A stretch of 64,000 bases of DNA from an uncultured Eubacteriales bacterium (GCA_934597725.1 CAKTSK010000003.1:41794-105793), one strand, 5' to 3'. Shown: positions 37,087-47,457, counted from the stretch's first letter. Notes: generated from the sequence alone by a model not told the origin. A program made the numbers and translations.

Positions 37087-38159
37087 TACAAGCCCTCCTT
37101 CATCATGTCAATAAAGCGGTCAAAGGCGGTCAGGCAGTCCAGGGGACCGCCGTGGGCCTCGGGGTGGAACTGGAGCGAGAAGGCGCGGTGGGCGGGATAG
37201 TCCACCCCTTCGCAGGTGCCGTCGTTGACGTTGACGAACCGCAGCGTTCCGCCAGTGCCGGCCAGGGTCTCCTCGTCCACGGCATACCCGTGGTTCTGGC
37301 TGGTGATGGAGACCTCGCCGGTCTCCAGGTCCAGGGCGGGCTGGTTGGCGCCCCGGTGGCCGAACTTGAGCTTTTTGGTCTTGGCGCCGGCGGCCAGCGC
37401 CAGCATCTGGTGGCCCAGGCAGATGCCGAACATGGGCAGCTTGCCCAGCAGGGTCTGGATCTGCTGGATGCAGTAGGGGTTGTCCGCCGGGTCGCCGGGG
37501 CCGTTGGAGAGCATCACGCCGTCATAGCTGCCGGCCAGGATGGTCTCTGCGGGGGTGTTGTAGGGGAACACGGTGACCTGACAGCCCCGGGCCAGAAGGG
37601 AGTTGCAGATGCTCTCCTTGGCGCCGTAGTCCAGCAGGGCCACGGCGTATTTGGCCTCGCCCTGGGGCTGGCGGACCTGGACCTCGGTGCTGCTGGTGTT
37701 CTCCACAGACTGGGTCACCCGGTAGTTCTTCAGCGCCGCAAAGTCGGGCTTGGTCTCCTCGGTGGTGATGACGGCGTTGAGCACGCCGCCGTCCCGCAGC
37801 AGCTGGGTGAGCATCCGGGTGTCCACCCCGGCGATGCCCACCACGTTCTGGGCCTTGAGGAAGGCGTCCACGGATTCCTCACAGCGGAAGTTGGAGGGGG
37901 TCTGACAATATTCTCGGACCACTACGCCGCCCATCTGGCAATGGGGGCTCTCCTTGTCTTCCTGACAGATGCCGTAGTTGCCAAACTGGGGGAAGGTGTA
38001 AACCACCAGCTGCCCATAGTAGCTGGGGTCGGTCAGGCTCTCCACGCAGCCGGTCATCCCGGTGGTGAAGACCAGCTCGCCCATGGCGGTGCCGGAGGCG
38101 CCGAAGCTCTGCCCCTCCAGGACCTGACCGTTTTCCAAATAGAGATATGCTTTTTTCAT
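37086..38159 (-). CDS. carA: Carbamoyl-phosphate synthase small subunit
   Basis: A 357-residue glutamine amidotransferase that supplies ammonia to CarB. The N-terminal domain (1-150) is the CarA type; the class I GATase triad is Cys247 in FGICLGHQ, with His332 and Glu334 in FHPEAHGG. The oxyanion segment SNGPGDP lies at 218-224. A promoter of near-consensus form is about 80 bases upstream, and GGAGGGACACG precedes the ATG. The gene is translationally coupled to the carB-dapF fusion. Product feeds pyrimidine and arginine synthesis; no other pyr or arg genes are in the window. Confidence 0.96.
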
Positions 38160-38204
38160 CGTGTCCCTCCATGATCAGGAATCAAACGGTAGTTTTTTGC
38201 TGGC

Positions 38205-38222
38205 ACGTTTTGAAGAAAACGT
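38205..38222 (-). promoter_or_regulatory. Small inverted repeat in the carA leader
   Basis: ACGTTTT-GAAG-AAAACGT is a perfect 7-bp inverted repeat just downstream of the expected transcription start. It could be an operator or a 5' hairpin. No PyrR-type attenuator was recognised. Confidence 0.35.
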
Positions 38223-38238
38223 AATTTTCTAACTTTTA

Positions 38239-38267
38239 AGTATACCTGAAAAATCCTCTGCCGTCAA
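38239..38267 (-). promoter_or_regulatory. Sigma-A promoter for carA-carB
   Basis: On the minus strand TTGACG, a 17-base spacer and TATACT. Confidence 0.85.
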
Positions 38268-38384
38268 TGTGTTGCAGCGGCCCGCTGCGAAAAATCAGCG
38301 CGGGTAAACTTTCATATTCTTTGGTAAACTTGACGAAAAGATTGCATAAAAAAGAAGAAGTATGAATAAATATTCGGATACCCA

Positions 38385-38422
38385 CAAAAAACCGGGGGAA
38401 ACCGATGGTGGTTTCTCCCGGT
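38385..38422 (-). terminator. Terminator after glnA
   Basis: On minus, ACCGGGAGAAACC pairs with GGTTTCCCCCGGT (one wobble) and is followed by TTTTTT. Confidence 0.9.
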
Positions 38423-38435
38423 GTGAGGGGGCAGC

Positions 38436-39767
38436 TCAGTACATGACCATATACTTGGACACTTCCCAGCTGGACACCCGTGTGCAATACTCGTACCACT
38501 CCTTCTGTTTGCCGGTGAGGTACTGGGTGTAGATGTGGGGGCCGAGGACCTGGGCCATGAGGGGATCGGCCTCCATGGCTTCCAGGGCGTGCTCCAGAGA
38601 GTTGGGCAGGTCTTCGATGCCGCAGGCGGCCCGCTGGTCGGCGTTCATTTCAAAAATGTTTTCGGTGATCTCCTCCGGGGGCAGCATCTTCTTTTCGATG
38701 CCGTCCAGGCCGGCGGCCAGGCAGGCGGCCAGGGCCAGATAGGGGTTGCAGGAGGGGTCGGGATTCCGCAACTCCACCCGGGTGGACTGTCCGCGGGCGG
38801 CGGGGATGCGGATGAGGGCGGAGCGGTTGGAGGCCGACCAGGCCAGATAGCAGGGGGCCTCATAGCCGGGGACCAGCCGCTTGTAGGAGTTCACCAGGGG
38901 GTTGGTGATGGCGCACATGCCCTTCACATGGGCCAGCAGGCCGGCGATGAAGTGATAGGCATCCTGGGAGAGCTGCCGGGGGCCGTCGGGATCGAAGAAG
39001 ACGTTTTTGCCGTCCTTGAACAGGGACATGTTGATGTGCATCCCCGAGCCGGCGGTGCCGTAGATGGGTTTCGGCATGAAGGTGGCGTGCAGGTCGTTGG
39101 CATAGGCGATCTTCTTCACCGTCTGCTTGAAGGTGATGATGCTGTCGGCGGCGTCCAGGGCTTCGGCATACTTGAAGTCGATCTCGTGCTGGCCGGCGGC
39201 GCACTCGTGGTGGGAGGCTTCGATCTCAAAGCCCAGGGCTTCCAGGGCCAGGCAGATCTCCCGGCGGGTGTGGTCGCCGTGGTCGATGGGGCCCAGGTCA
39301 AAGTAGCCGGCCTCGTCGTTGGTCTTGGTGGTGGGCTTGCCGTCCTTGTCCATCTCGAACAGGAAGAACTCGCACTCGGGGCCGACGTTGAAGGTGTAGC
39401 CCAGGTCGGCGGCCTTTCGGAGCACCCGCTTCAGCGCGCCCCGGGGGTCGCCGATGAAGGGGGTGCCGTCGGGGTTGCACACGTCGCACAGCAGCCGGGC
39501 CACCTTGCCCTGCTGCTCGTACCAGGAGAGGATGGTAAAGGTATCTAAGTCGGGATAAAGGTACTGATCGGACTCATGGATCCGGGTAAAGCCCTCGATG
39601 GAGCTGCCGTCGATGGAGATTTGGTTGTTTACGGCTTTCTGGATCTGGGAGGCGGTGATGGCGACGTTTTTGGCCTGGCCAAACATGTCGGTAAACTGCA
39701 TACGAATGAAGTCGACGCCTTCCTCCTCGACCACGCGGATGATATCTTCCTTGGTGTACTTGCTCAT
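38436..39767 (-). CDS. glnA: Type I glutamine synthetase
   Basis: A 443-residue GS-I-alpha enzyme making glutamine from glutamate, ammonia and ATP. The beta-grasp N-domain has the DMFGQAKNV and SIDGSSIEGF segments. The active site has ECEFFLF, HHECAAGQHEIDF, the ATP/glutamate motif GSGMHINMSLF and NRSALIRIPAARG. Like other Firmicute enzymes it is shorter than GS-I-beta and lacks the adenylylation-loop insertion. The annotated start 39767 has only a weak AAAGGGG site, 12 bases upstream. The promoter is a consensus TTGACA-17-TATACT; no GlnR box was recognised by eye. Confidence 0.96.
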   Translation of the reverse strand: MSKYTKEDIIRVVEEEGVDFIRMQFTDMFGQAKNVAITASQIQKAVNNQISIDGSSIEGFTRIHESDQYLYPDLDTFTILSWYEQQGKVARLLCDVCNPDGTPFIGDPRGALKRVLRKAADLGYTFNVGPECEFFLFEMDKDGKPTTKTNDEAGYFDLGPIDHGDHTRREICLALEALGFEIEASHHECAAGQHEIDFKYAEALDAADSIITFKQTVKKIAYANDLHATFMPKPIYGTAGSGMHINMSLFKDGKNVFFDPDGPRQLSQDAYHFIAGLLAHVKGMCAITNPLVNSYKRLVPGYEAPCYLAWSASNRSALIRIPAARGQSTRVELRNPDPSCNPYLALAACLAAGLDGIEKKMLPPEEITENIFEMNADQRAACGIEDLPNSLEHALEAMEADPLMAQVLGPHIYTQYLTGKQKEWYEYCTRVSSWEVSKYMVMY

Positions 39768-39844
39768 AATGATCAGTGCCCCTTTCAAAACGAAAAAAAG
39801 GACCAGTAAACTTCGGGTCATGAAGTGCTCGTCCGTTCTTCTAA

Positions 39845-39873
39845 AGTATAGTATCCCGGGGCGGACCTGTCAA
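39845..39873 (-). promoter_or_regulatory. Sigma-A promoter for glnA
   Basis: On the minus strand TTGACA, a 17-base spacer and TATACT, about 78 bases before the start. Confidence 0.9.
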
Positions 39874-40007
39874 GAAAAAAGTCGTGTACCCTGGTTTTCT
39901 CCTCGCTGGCAGAAGGGGATTTGGACAGGATGGCGGGGAAATCTTTCTTCCGTTCCGGCGGCATGGTGAAAAATGATAAAAACATGGCAGAAAGCACGGG
40001 GAACCCA

Positions 40008-40036
40008 TTGCAAATTTCTTGGGTTTGTGGGAGAAT
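40008..40036 (+). promoter_or_regulatory. Possible promoter for purC-glmS-nadE
   Basis: TTGCAA, a 17-base spacer and GAGAAT. The rest of the glnA-purC gap (39874-40108) shows no riboswitch or coding sequence that I recognise. Confidence 0.5.
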
Positions 40037-40108
40037 AAAGACCGTTGTAAGCCAGACTGCGGCAGGACGCCGCGCCCGCCGCCAATCCCACAGAAAGGGC
40101 CGAGGAAC

Positions 40109-40837
40109 ATGAAGAAACTTGCGCAGATCTATGAAGGAAAGGCCAAAAAGGTCTTTGCGACCGAGGACCCGGCGTGTGTGCTTGTGGAGTACAAGGACGA
40201 CGCCACCGCCTTTAACGGACAGAAAAAGGGGACCATCCAGGGCAAGGGCGCCATCAACAACCGCATGACCAACCTGCTCATGCAGATGCTGGAGCAGAAC
40301 GGCGTCCCCACCCACTTTGTGCAGGAGATCAGCGACCGGGAGACGCTGGTGAAAAAGGTCTCCATCGTGCCGCTGGAGGTCATCGTGCGCAACCTCTCCG
40401 CCGGCCACTTTGCCCAGAACTATGGGGTGGAGGAGGGGATCGTCTTCCCGTCGCCCACCATTGAGTTCTCTTATAAAAACGACGCCCTGGGCGATCCGCT
40501 CCTGAACAGCTACCACGCCCTGGCGCTGGGGCTGGCGACCCAGGAGGAGATCGACACCATCGTCCGGCTGGCCTTCCGGGTCAACGAGCTGCTCAAGGAA
40601 ATTTTTCTGGCCGCAGGCATCTGTCTGGTGGATTTCAAGCTGGAGTTCGGCCGGCTGGCAGACGGAGCGATCGTCCTGGCAGACGAGATCTCGCCGGACA
40701 CCTGCCGTCTGTGGGACAAGGACACCAAGGAAAAGCTGGACAAAGACCGCTTCCGCCGGGACCTGGGCCAGGTAGAAGCTGCCTATCAGGAGGTCATGGG
40801 CCGCCTGCTGGCGCAGCAGGCCCAGCCGGCACAGTAA
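40109..40837 (+). CDS. purC: Phosphoribosylaminoimidazole-succinocarboxamide synthase
   Basis: A 242-residue SAICAR synthetase for step eight of purine synthesis, joining aspartate to CAIR with ATP. The sequence has the family segments YEGKAKKVF, KGAINNRMTN, PLEVIVRNLSAGH, CLVDFKLEFGR and LADEISPDTCRLWD. ATG 40109 is used; a longer frame exists but MKKLAQIYEGKAK is the family N-terminus. The short site GAGGAAC lies just upstream. No other pur gene is adjacent, so purC is detached from a main pur operon and sits with glmS, another amide-group gene. Confidence 0.96.
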   Translation: MKKLAQIYEGKAKKVFATEDPACVLVEYKDDATAFNGQKKGTIQGKGAINNRMTNLLMQMLEQNGVPTHFVQEISDRETLVKKVSIVPLEVIVRNLSAGHFAQNYGVEEGIVFPSPTIEFSYKNDALGDPLLNSYHALALGLATQEEIDTIVRLAFRVNELLKEIFLAAGICLVDFKLEFGRLADGAIVLADEISPDTCRLWDKDTKEKLDKDRFRRDLGQVEAAYQEVMGRLLAQQAQPAQ

Positions 40838-40856
40838 AAATAAGGAGGAAACACCT

Positions 40857-42683
<1,827 letters not shown>

Positions 42684-42702
42684 TCAGAAGGAGAGAGCGA
42701 CC

Positions 42703-43434
42703 ATGCGAAACTACGCGGAAGAGACCGAAAAGCGCATCCAATTCATTCGTCAGGCAGTGGCAGAGGCCCACGCAGACGGCATCATTTTTGGCAACAGCGG
42801 CGGCAAGGATTCCGCCCTGGTGGGCATCCTGTGCAAAATGGCCTGCGAGAACACCGAGGGGATCATCCTGCCCTGCAGCTCCAAGCGGAACTTCACCATC
42901 GACAAGGACGACGGCATGGAGGTGGCTGACCAGTTCGGTATCAAGACCCGGGTCATCGACCTGACCGCCCAGAAGGAGCTGGCCATGGAGACCCTCTCCC
43001 AGGCGGCCACCCTCTCCCAGGCGGCCATCGGGAACCTGGCCCCCCGCCTGCGGATGATGACCCTGTACGCCATCGGCGCCAGCGAGAACCGTCTGGTGGC
43101 CGGCACCGGCAATGCCAGCGAATATTACATGGGCTACTTCACCAAGTGGGGCGACGGGGCCTATGACCTCAACCCCATCGCCGACCTGACGGCCACGGAG
43201 GTCTTTGAGTTCCTGCGCTATCTGAAAGCGCCGGAGGCCGTGATCACCAAGGCCCCCTCGGCGGGCCTGTTCGAGGGCCAGACCGACGAGGACGACATGG
43301 GCGTGACCTATGCCGCCATCGACCACTACATCACCACCGGCGAGGCCAACGACCACGACAAGGCCATCATCGACCGGTACCATGCCCGCAGCGAGCACAA
43401 GCGCCGGGAGGCAAAGCGGTACGGCAATTCCTGA
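42703..43434 (+). CDS. nadE: Ammonia-dependent NAD synthetase
   Basis: A 243-residue enzyme converting deamido-NAD to NAD. The ATP pyrophosphatase P-loop SGGKDS is at residues 32-37, and GTGNASEYYMGYFTKWGDGA and NPIADLTATEV are the substrate segments. There is no glutaminase domain, so free ammonia is the donor. An 18-base tandem duplication (42991-43026) encodes the repeat TLSQAA-TLSQAA. ATG 42703 follows AAGGAGAGAG. It is the last gene of the purC-glmS-nadE unit and is followed by a strong terminator. Confidence 0.93.
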   Translation: MRNYAEETEKRIQFIRQAVAEAHADGIIFGNSGGKDSALVGILCKMACENTEGIILPCSSKRNFTIDKDDGMEVADQFGIKTRVIDLTAQKELAMETLSQAATLSQAAIGNLAPRLRMMTLYAIGASENRLVAGTGNASEYYMGYFTKWGDGAYDLNPIADLTATEVFEFLRYLKAPEAVITKAPSAGLFEGQTDEDDMGVTYAAIDHYITTGEANDHDKAIIDRYHARSEHKRREAKRYGNS

Positions 43435-43490
43435 GAGAAGGGTTGGACCGGCCGCGATCAGACGAGCGCGGGAGCATACGTTTTTTGGAA

Positions 43491-43538
43491 GGGCTGCGGG
43501 CCCCTGCCGGCTTGGAGCGGTGGGGGCCCGCCCTTTTT
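43491..43538 (+). terminator. Terminator after nadE
   Basis: GGGCTGCGGGCCCC pairs with GGGGGCCCGCCC around a 17-base loop, followed by TTTTT. Confidence 0.88.
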
Positions 43539-43728
43539 GTTTGGGATACAAGGAAGGAGGCTGCGTGTGAAACTGCTCTATGCAGAGGACGAGCCTGCCA
43601 TGGCGGAGGCCGTGGAAGACATCCTCACTTATCACCACTATCTGGTGGACCGGGTGGCCGACGGCGAGGAGGCCCTGGCGTATGCCCGGGCAGAGACCTA
43701 TGACGGGATCATCCTGGACATCATTTCG

Positions 43729-43746
43729 TTACAAAATATTTACAAA
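43729..43746 (+). promoter_or_regulatory. Direct repeat TTACAAA with 11-base period
   Basis: TTACAAA occurs at 43729-43735 and 43740-43746. Tandem sites one helix turn apart are typical of OmpR/PhoB-type regulators and the repeat resembles Pho boxes. Binding is not shown. Confidence 0.35.
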
Positions 43747-43780
43747 CGCTTCCGAGAATGCTGTTCTCGGAGGCGTTTTT
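43744..43780 (+). terminator. Terminator downstream of the regulator remnant
   Basis: AAACGCTTCCGAGAA pairs with TTCTCGGAGGCGTTT (one wobble) around TGCTG, followed by a T-run. It probably ended the lost regulator-kinase operon. Confidence 0.9.
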
Positions 43781-43844
43781 CTAAGTTAAGCATAAGGTCC
43801 GTTTGGTAAAATCCAGGTAAACCAAGAGGAAAGGAATGAAGTGT

Positions 43845-44516
43845 ATGCAACTGCGCCATGAATGGAAACACCGGCTGCTGCCCGGAGACCTCCCCCTGCT
43901 GCGCCAGCGGCTGAAGCTGGTGGCCCGGCCGGACCCCTACGCGGTGGGCGGTCGCTACCATATCCGCAGCCTCTATTTTGACACCCCCTCGGACAAAGCC
44001 CTGCGGGATAAGCTGGATGGAGTGAACAACCGGGAAAAATTCCGCATCCGGTGCTACAACCGAGACCCGGGTTTGATCCACCTGGAGAAAAAGAGCAAGC
44101 GCAACGGCCTGGGCAGCAAGGAAAAGGTCCGGCTGCAGCCTTGGCAGGTGCTGTCCCTGACCTCGGGAGACTGGTCGTGGATGCGCGAGGAGGAGACGCC
44201 GCTGCTGCGGGAGCTGTACTGGAAAATCACGGTCCAGGGCCTGCGGCCCAGGACATTGGTGGATTATTTCCGGGAGCCTTTTGTCTACGCCCCCGGCAAC
44301 GTGCGGGTGACCCTGGACTATGACCTGCGCACCGGTCTGCGGTGCGTGGACTTTCTGGACCCGGACTGTATCACGATCCCTGCCAGGGATGCGCCCGCGA
44401 TCCTGGAGGTCAAGTGGGACGCCTTCCTGCCGGACCTCATCCGGGACGCAGTCCAGATCCCCGGCCGCCGGGCCGCCGCCTTTTCCAAGTACGCCGTGTG
44501 CCGGATGTACGACTGA
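43845..44516 (+). CDS. VTC domain-containing protein
   Basis: A 223-residue protein with the VTC (polyphosphate polymerase-like) tunnel fold, as in yeast Vtc4 and bacterial relatives. Basic strand motifs are visible: RHEWKHRLL, YHIRSLYFDT, KFRIRCYN, HLEKKSKRNGLGSKEK, RVTLDYDLRTGL and AILEVKWDAFLP. They would line a triphosphate or polyphosphate tunnel. ATG 43845 is preferred, nine bases from AAAGGA; an in-frame ATG 43836 touches that site. VTC proteins are commonly found beside DUF4956 and CotH genes, as here. Confidence 0.85.
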   Translation: MQLRHEWKHRLLPGDLPLLRQRLKLVARPDPYAVGGRYHIRSLYFDTPSDKALRDKLDGVNNREKFRIRCYNRDPGLIHLEKKSKRNGLGSKEKVRLQPWQVLSLTSGDWSWMREEETPLLRELYWKITVQGLRPRTLVDYFREPFVYAPGNVRVTLDYDLRTGLRCVDFLDPDCITIPARDAPAILEVKWDAFLPDLIRDAVQIPGRRAAAFSKYAVCRMYD

Positions 44517-44543
44517 CCATGCAGCGAAAGGAGATCATTTCTG

Positions 44544-45218
44544 ATGACGACATTTCAAGATGTTTTCAAATCCAGCTTTTTGGAGAATGTGACCAGCGTG
44601 AGCATCCCGGACATTCTCATCGCCCTGGCGCTGGCCTTTGCCCTGGGTATGTTTATCTTCCTGATCTATAAAAAGACCTATGCCGGCGTGATGTATTCCT
44701 CGGGCTTTGGCGTGACCCTGCTGGCCCTGACCATGATCACCACCCTGGTCATCCTGGCGGTGACCTCCAACGTGGTCCTGTCCCTGGGCATGGTGGGCGC
44801 GCTGTCCATCGTCCGGTTCCGCACGGCCATCAAGGAACCGCTGGACATTGCCTTCCTCTTCTGGTCCATTGCCGTGGGCATCGTGCTGGCCGCCGGGATG
44901 CTGCTGCTGGCGGTGATCGGCAGCCTGGTGGTGGGCGCGGTCCTGCTGCTCTTTGCCAACCGCAAGCCCCATGTGCGGCCCTACATCGCCATCCTGCGCT
45001 GTGACTGCCAGGAGAGCGAGCATCAGGCGACGGACTATCTCAGCCGCCGGGCCCGCCGCTGCGTGGTCAAGAGCAAGACCGTCCAGCAGGAGGCGGTGGA
45101 GGTCAACCTGGAAGTCCGCCTGAAAGACGAGGACACCACGTTTCTCAACGAGCTGGCCGCTCTGCCCGGTGTGGAGAGCGCGGTGCTGGTCAGCTACAAC
45201 GGCGACTACATGGGATAA
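44544..45218 (+). CDS. DUF4956 membrane protein
   Basis: A 224-residue protein with three to four membrane helices in residues 22-140 and a soluble C-terminal domain. The conserved core GMVGALSIVRFRTAIKEPLD between helices is the DUF4956 signature. Function is unknown; its constant company with VTC and CotH genes suggests a membrane step in a shared surface-polymer or phosphotransfer process. ATG 44544 follows GAAAGGAG. Gaps are 27 bases to the gene before and 12 to the gene after, so one transcript is likely. Confidence 0.85.
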   Translation: MTTFQDVFKSSFLENVTSVSIPDILIALALAFALGMFIFLIYKKTYAGVMYSSGFGVTLLALTMITTLVILAVTSNVVLSLGMVGALSIVRFRTAIKEPLDIAFLFWSIAVGIVLAAGMLLLAVIGSLVVGAVLLLFANRKPHVRPYIAILRCDCQESEHQATDYLSRRARRCVVKSKTVQQEAVEVNLEVRLKDEDTTFLNELAALPGVESAVLVSYNGDYMG

Positions 45219-45230
45219 GGAGGTGGGGCC

Positions 45231-46973
45231 ATGTCGACCCATAAGCATGTGGACGGGATCTGTCTGGCGCTGATCCTGGCGATCTTGGCAGGGGCCCTGT
45301 CCTTGGTATTCTTTGCTGCGCCGACGACAACGGAGCAAGGCCAGACAAAAGCCTATGAGACGGGCCTGTTCGACACCGCCGCGGTCCATACCCTGGACAT
45401 TTCCATTGATGACTGGGACGGCTTTTTGGAGACCTGCGAAAACGAGGAATATGTGTCCTGCGACGTGACCATTGATGGTCAGACGGTTTCCAACGTGGGT
45501 CTCCGGGCGAAAGGAAATACCTCTCTGTCCCAGGTGGCGTCCTATGGCAATGACCGCTACAGCTTCAAGGTCGAGTTTGACCACTACCAGGACGGAGGCA
45601 ATTACCAAGGGCTGGACAAACTGGTCCTGAACAATCTCATCCAGGACAACACTTATATGAAGGACTATCTGACCTATCAGATGATGGCGCGCTTTGGAGT
45701 GGACGCCCCTTTGTGCAGCTATGTGTTCGTCACCGTGAACGGGGAGGACTGGGGCCTGTATCTGGGCGTGGAAGCGGTGGAGGAAAGTTTTCAGGAACGG
45801 AACTATGGCAATGGGTCCGGCCAGCTCTATAAGCCGGAAAGCATGAGCGGCAACGGGGGCGGCGCCCCTGGTGCAGGTGGACAGGGGCCGGACCGGCAGG
45901 AGGGCGGCACACCCCCTGCGCCCCCGGAAGCAGGGGACCGGGAGAGGCCGGCGCAGCCGTTCCAAGAAGCTGTGGGCGAACAGACGGAACCGGCAGCACA
46001 GAGTGCAGAGACGGCGCAGAATGTGCCGGAAGAACAAACCGGAGACCAGGGGTCCCCAGACCGGCTTCCGCCGGGGAGAGCCGGCGGGATGGGGGCCGAG
46101 GACGTCAAGCTGCTCTATACCGACGAGGAGCTGGACAGCTACAGCAACATCTTTGACCACGCCGTTTCCGACCCCACGGAACAGGACAAGAAACGGCTCA
46201 TTCGGTCCCTGAAGGTCCTGAACGAAGGGACGGACGTGTCCTCTGTGGTGGACGTGGAAGAGGTCATGCGCTATTTCGTGGTCCACAATTTTGTCTGCAA
46301 TGGGGACAGCTACACCGGGCAGATGGTCCACAACTACTATCTCTATGAGGAGGACGGGGTGCTGTCCATGATCCCGTGGGACTATAACCTTGCCTTTGGG
46401 GGCTTCGAGGCCGGCGGAGATGCCGCCGGGGTGGTCAACATGCCCATCGACACCCCGGTGTCCGGCGGGAGCATGGAGGACCGGCCGATGGTGGCCTGGT
46501 TGTTCCAGGACGAGGAGACGACGGCACAGTACCATGCGCTGTTCGACCAGTTCCTGACGGAATTTCTGGAAAACGGCGTGGTGACAGAGGAGATCCAGCG
46601 AGTCACGGAGATGCTCGCCCCCTATGTAGAGCGAGACCCCACCAAATTCTGCACCGAAGAGGCATTCCAGGCCGGCAGCGCGGCGCTGGCAGCCTTCTGC
46701 ACGCTGCGGACAGAGAGCATCCGGGGACAGCTGGCGGGGACCATCCCCTCCACCAGCGACGGACAGCAGGCCGAGGGCAGCACGCTGGTGGATGCGTCGT
46801 CCCTGGACCTGTCGGCCATGGGCTCCATGGGCTTTGGCAGAGGCGGCGGGCCGGCGGGCGACGCTGCGGCAGCGCGGTCTGCCGGCCCCGGCGCAGGAGG
46901 GACGCCGCCGTCTGGCACGCCCTCCCCAGGGGGTGAACCGGAGCGGGGCAGCAGCGAAGGAACAGAAAAATGA
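45231..46973 (+). CDS. CotH kinase family exported protein
   Basis: A 580-residue exported protein. A signal anchor covers residues about 10-30. The atypical kinase domain begins with IDGQTVSNVGLRAKGNTSL and contains Asp384 in IPWDYNLAFGG, the position of the metal-binding Asp of CotH kinases. The domain is split by a Gly/Pro/Gln-rich insert at about residues 199-288, and the C-terminus (from about 540) is another Gly/Pro/Ser-rich tail. CotH of Bacillus phosphorylates spore coat proteins; relatives outside the coat have unknown targets. The start follows AAGGAGG. rnpB begins 57 bases after the stop. Confidence 0.88.
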   Translation: MSTHKHVDGICLALILAILAGALSLVFFAAPTTTEQGQTKAYETGLFDTAAVHTLDISIDDWDGFLETCENEEYVSCDVTIDGQTVSNVGLRAKGNTSLSQVASYGNDRYSFKVEFDHYQDGGNYQGLDKLVLNNLIQDNTYMKDYLTYQMMARFGVDAPLCSYVFVTVNGEDWGLYLGVEAVEESFQERNYGNGSGQLYKPESMSGNGGGAPGAGGQGPDRQEGGTPPAPPEAGDRERPAQPFQEAVGEQTEPAAQSAETAQNVPEEQTGDQGSPDRLPPGRAGGMGAEDVKLLYTDEELDSYSNIFDHAVSDPTEQDKKRLIRSLKVLNEGTDVSSVVDVEEVMRYFVVHNFVCNGDSYTGQMVHNYYLYEEDGVLSMIPWDYNLAFGGFEAGGDAAGVVNMPIDTPVSGGSMEDRPMVAWLFQDEETTAQYHALFDQFLTEFLENGVVTEEIQRVTEMLAPYVERDPTKFCTEEAFQAGSAALAAFCTLRTESIRGQLAGTIPSTSDGQQAEGSTLVDASSLDLSAMGSMGFGRGGGPAGDAAAARSAGPGAGGTPPSGTPSPGGEPERGSSEGTEK

Positions 46974-46994
46974 GGCCCAAGTCCGCCGCCGCGA

Positions 46995-47023
46995 TTGACA
47001 AGAACGCCGGGATTGGGTAAAAT
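46995..47023 (+). promoter_or_regulatory. Sigma-A promoter for rnpB
   Basis: TTGACA, a 17-base spacer and TAAAAT, seven bases before the first nucleotide of RNase P RNA. Confidence 0.92.
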
Positions 47024-47030
47024 AAAAGAC

Positions 47031-47392
47031 GCAAGGAAGCTGGACAGCCGCGGGGGCAGGCCGAAAGGCCGTCCGTGAGGAAAGTCCGGGCTCCACAGGG
47101 CAAGAATAACGGGTAACGCCCGCCGAAGGCGACTTCAGGAAAAGTGCAACAGAGATATACCGCTGGTGAGCGGCCGGTTGAAACTGGTACGCGCCAGCAA
47201 GGGTGGAAAGGCGAGGTAAGAGCTCACCCGCCGGCGCGGAAGTGTCCGGTGCTGTAAACTCTATTCGGAGCAACACCGTGGAGGGGAACATGACCGGCCC
47301 GGTCTCCCCGGGGAGGTGGCTGGAGCGTGCTGGCAACGGTACGCCTAGATAGATGGCTGTCAAAACAGAACCCGGCTTATAGGCTTGCTTGC
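47031..47392 (+). ncRNA. rnpB: RNase P RNA, bacterial class A-like
   Basis: The catalytic RNA that trims the 5' leader of tRNA precursors. The universal core is present: GAGGAAAGTCCGGGCTCC near the 5' end, ACAGAGATATACCGC and GGTAAGAGCTCACC in the middle, and the 3' partner AGATAGATGGCTGTC plus ACAGAACCCGGCTTA. Helix P1 pairs GCAAGGAAGC (47031-47040) with GCTTGCTTGC (47383-47392) with one mismatch, which sets the ends. Length near 360 nt fits class A rather than the Bacillus type B. Own promoter and terminator. Confidence 0.97.
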
Positions 47393-47404
47393 ATCAGATC
47401 ATAT

Positions 47405-47457
47405 TCAAAAGGCCCATGCGGCCTCCGCCCGGCGGGCGGGGGCCTGTGGGCTTTTTG
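47405..47457 (+). terminator. Terminator after rnpB
   Basis: AAAAGGCCCA pairs with TGGGCTTTTT, and inside it GGCC...CCGCCC pairs with GGGCGGGGGCC. The long GC stem ends in TTTTT. Confidence 0.88.

Larger units (their letters stand above)
43567..43809 (+). pseudogene. Truncated response regulator, receiver N-terminus only
   Basis: The frame opens at GTG 43567, six bases after AAGGAGG, and encodes a receiver start: LLYAEDEPAMAEAVEDIL with the acidic pair, then DGIILDI with phospho-acceptor Asp51. Similarity stops right after DI (about 43722-43725), where a normal regulator continues MLPG. The rest is 27 unrelated codons read through an intrinsic terminator to TAA 43809. The second half of the receiver, the DNA-binding domain and any kinase are missing, so this is a deletion remnant. 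Confidence 0.85.

Noticed and set aside
44535..47363. Open frame of 942 codons on minus
   Set aside because: It covers DUF4956, CotH and rnpB on the other strand, has no ribosome site or family motif, and runs through RNase P RNA.
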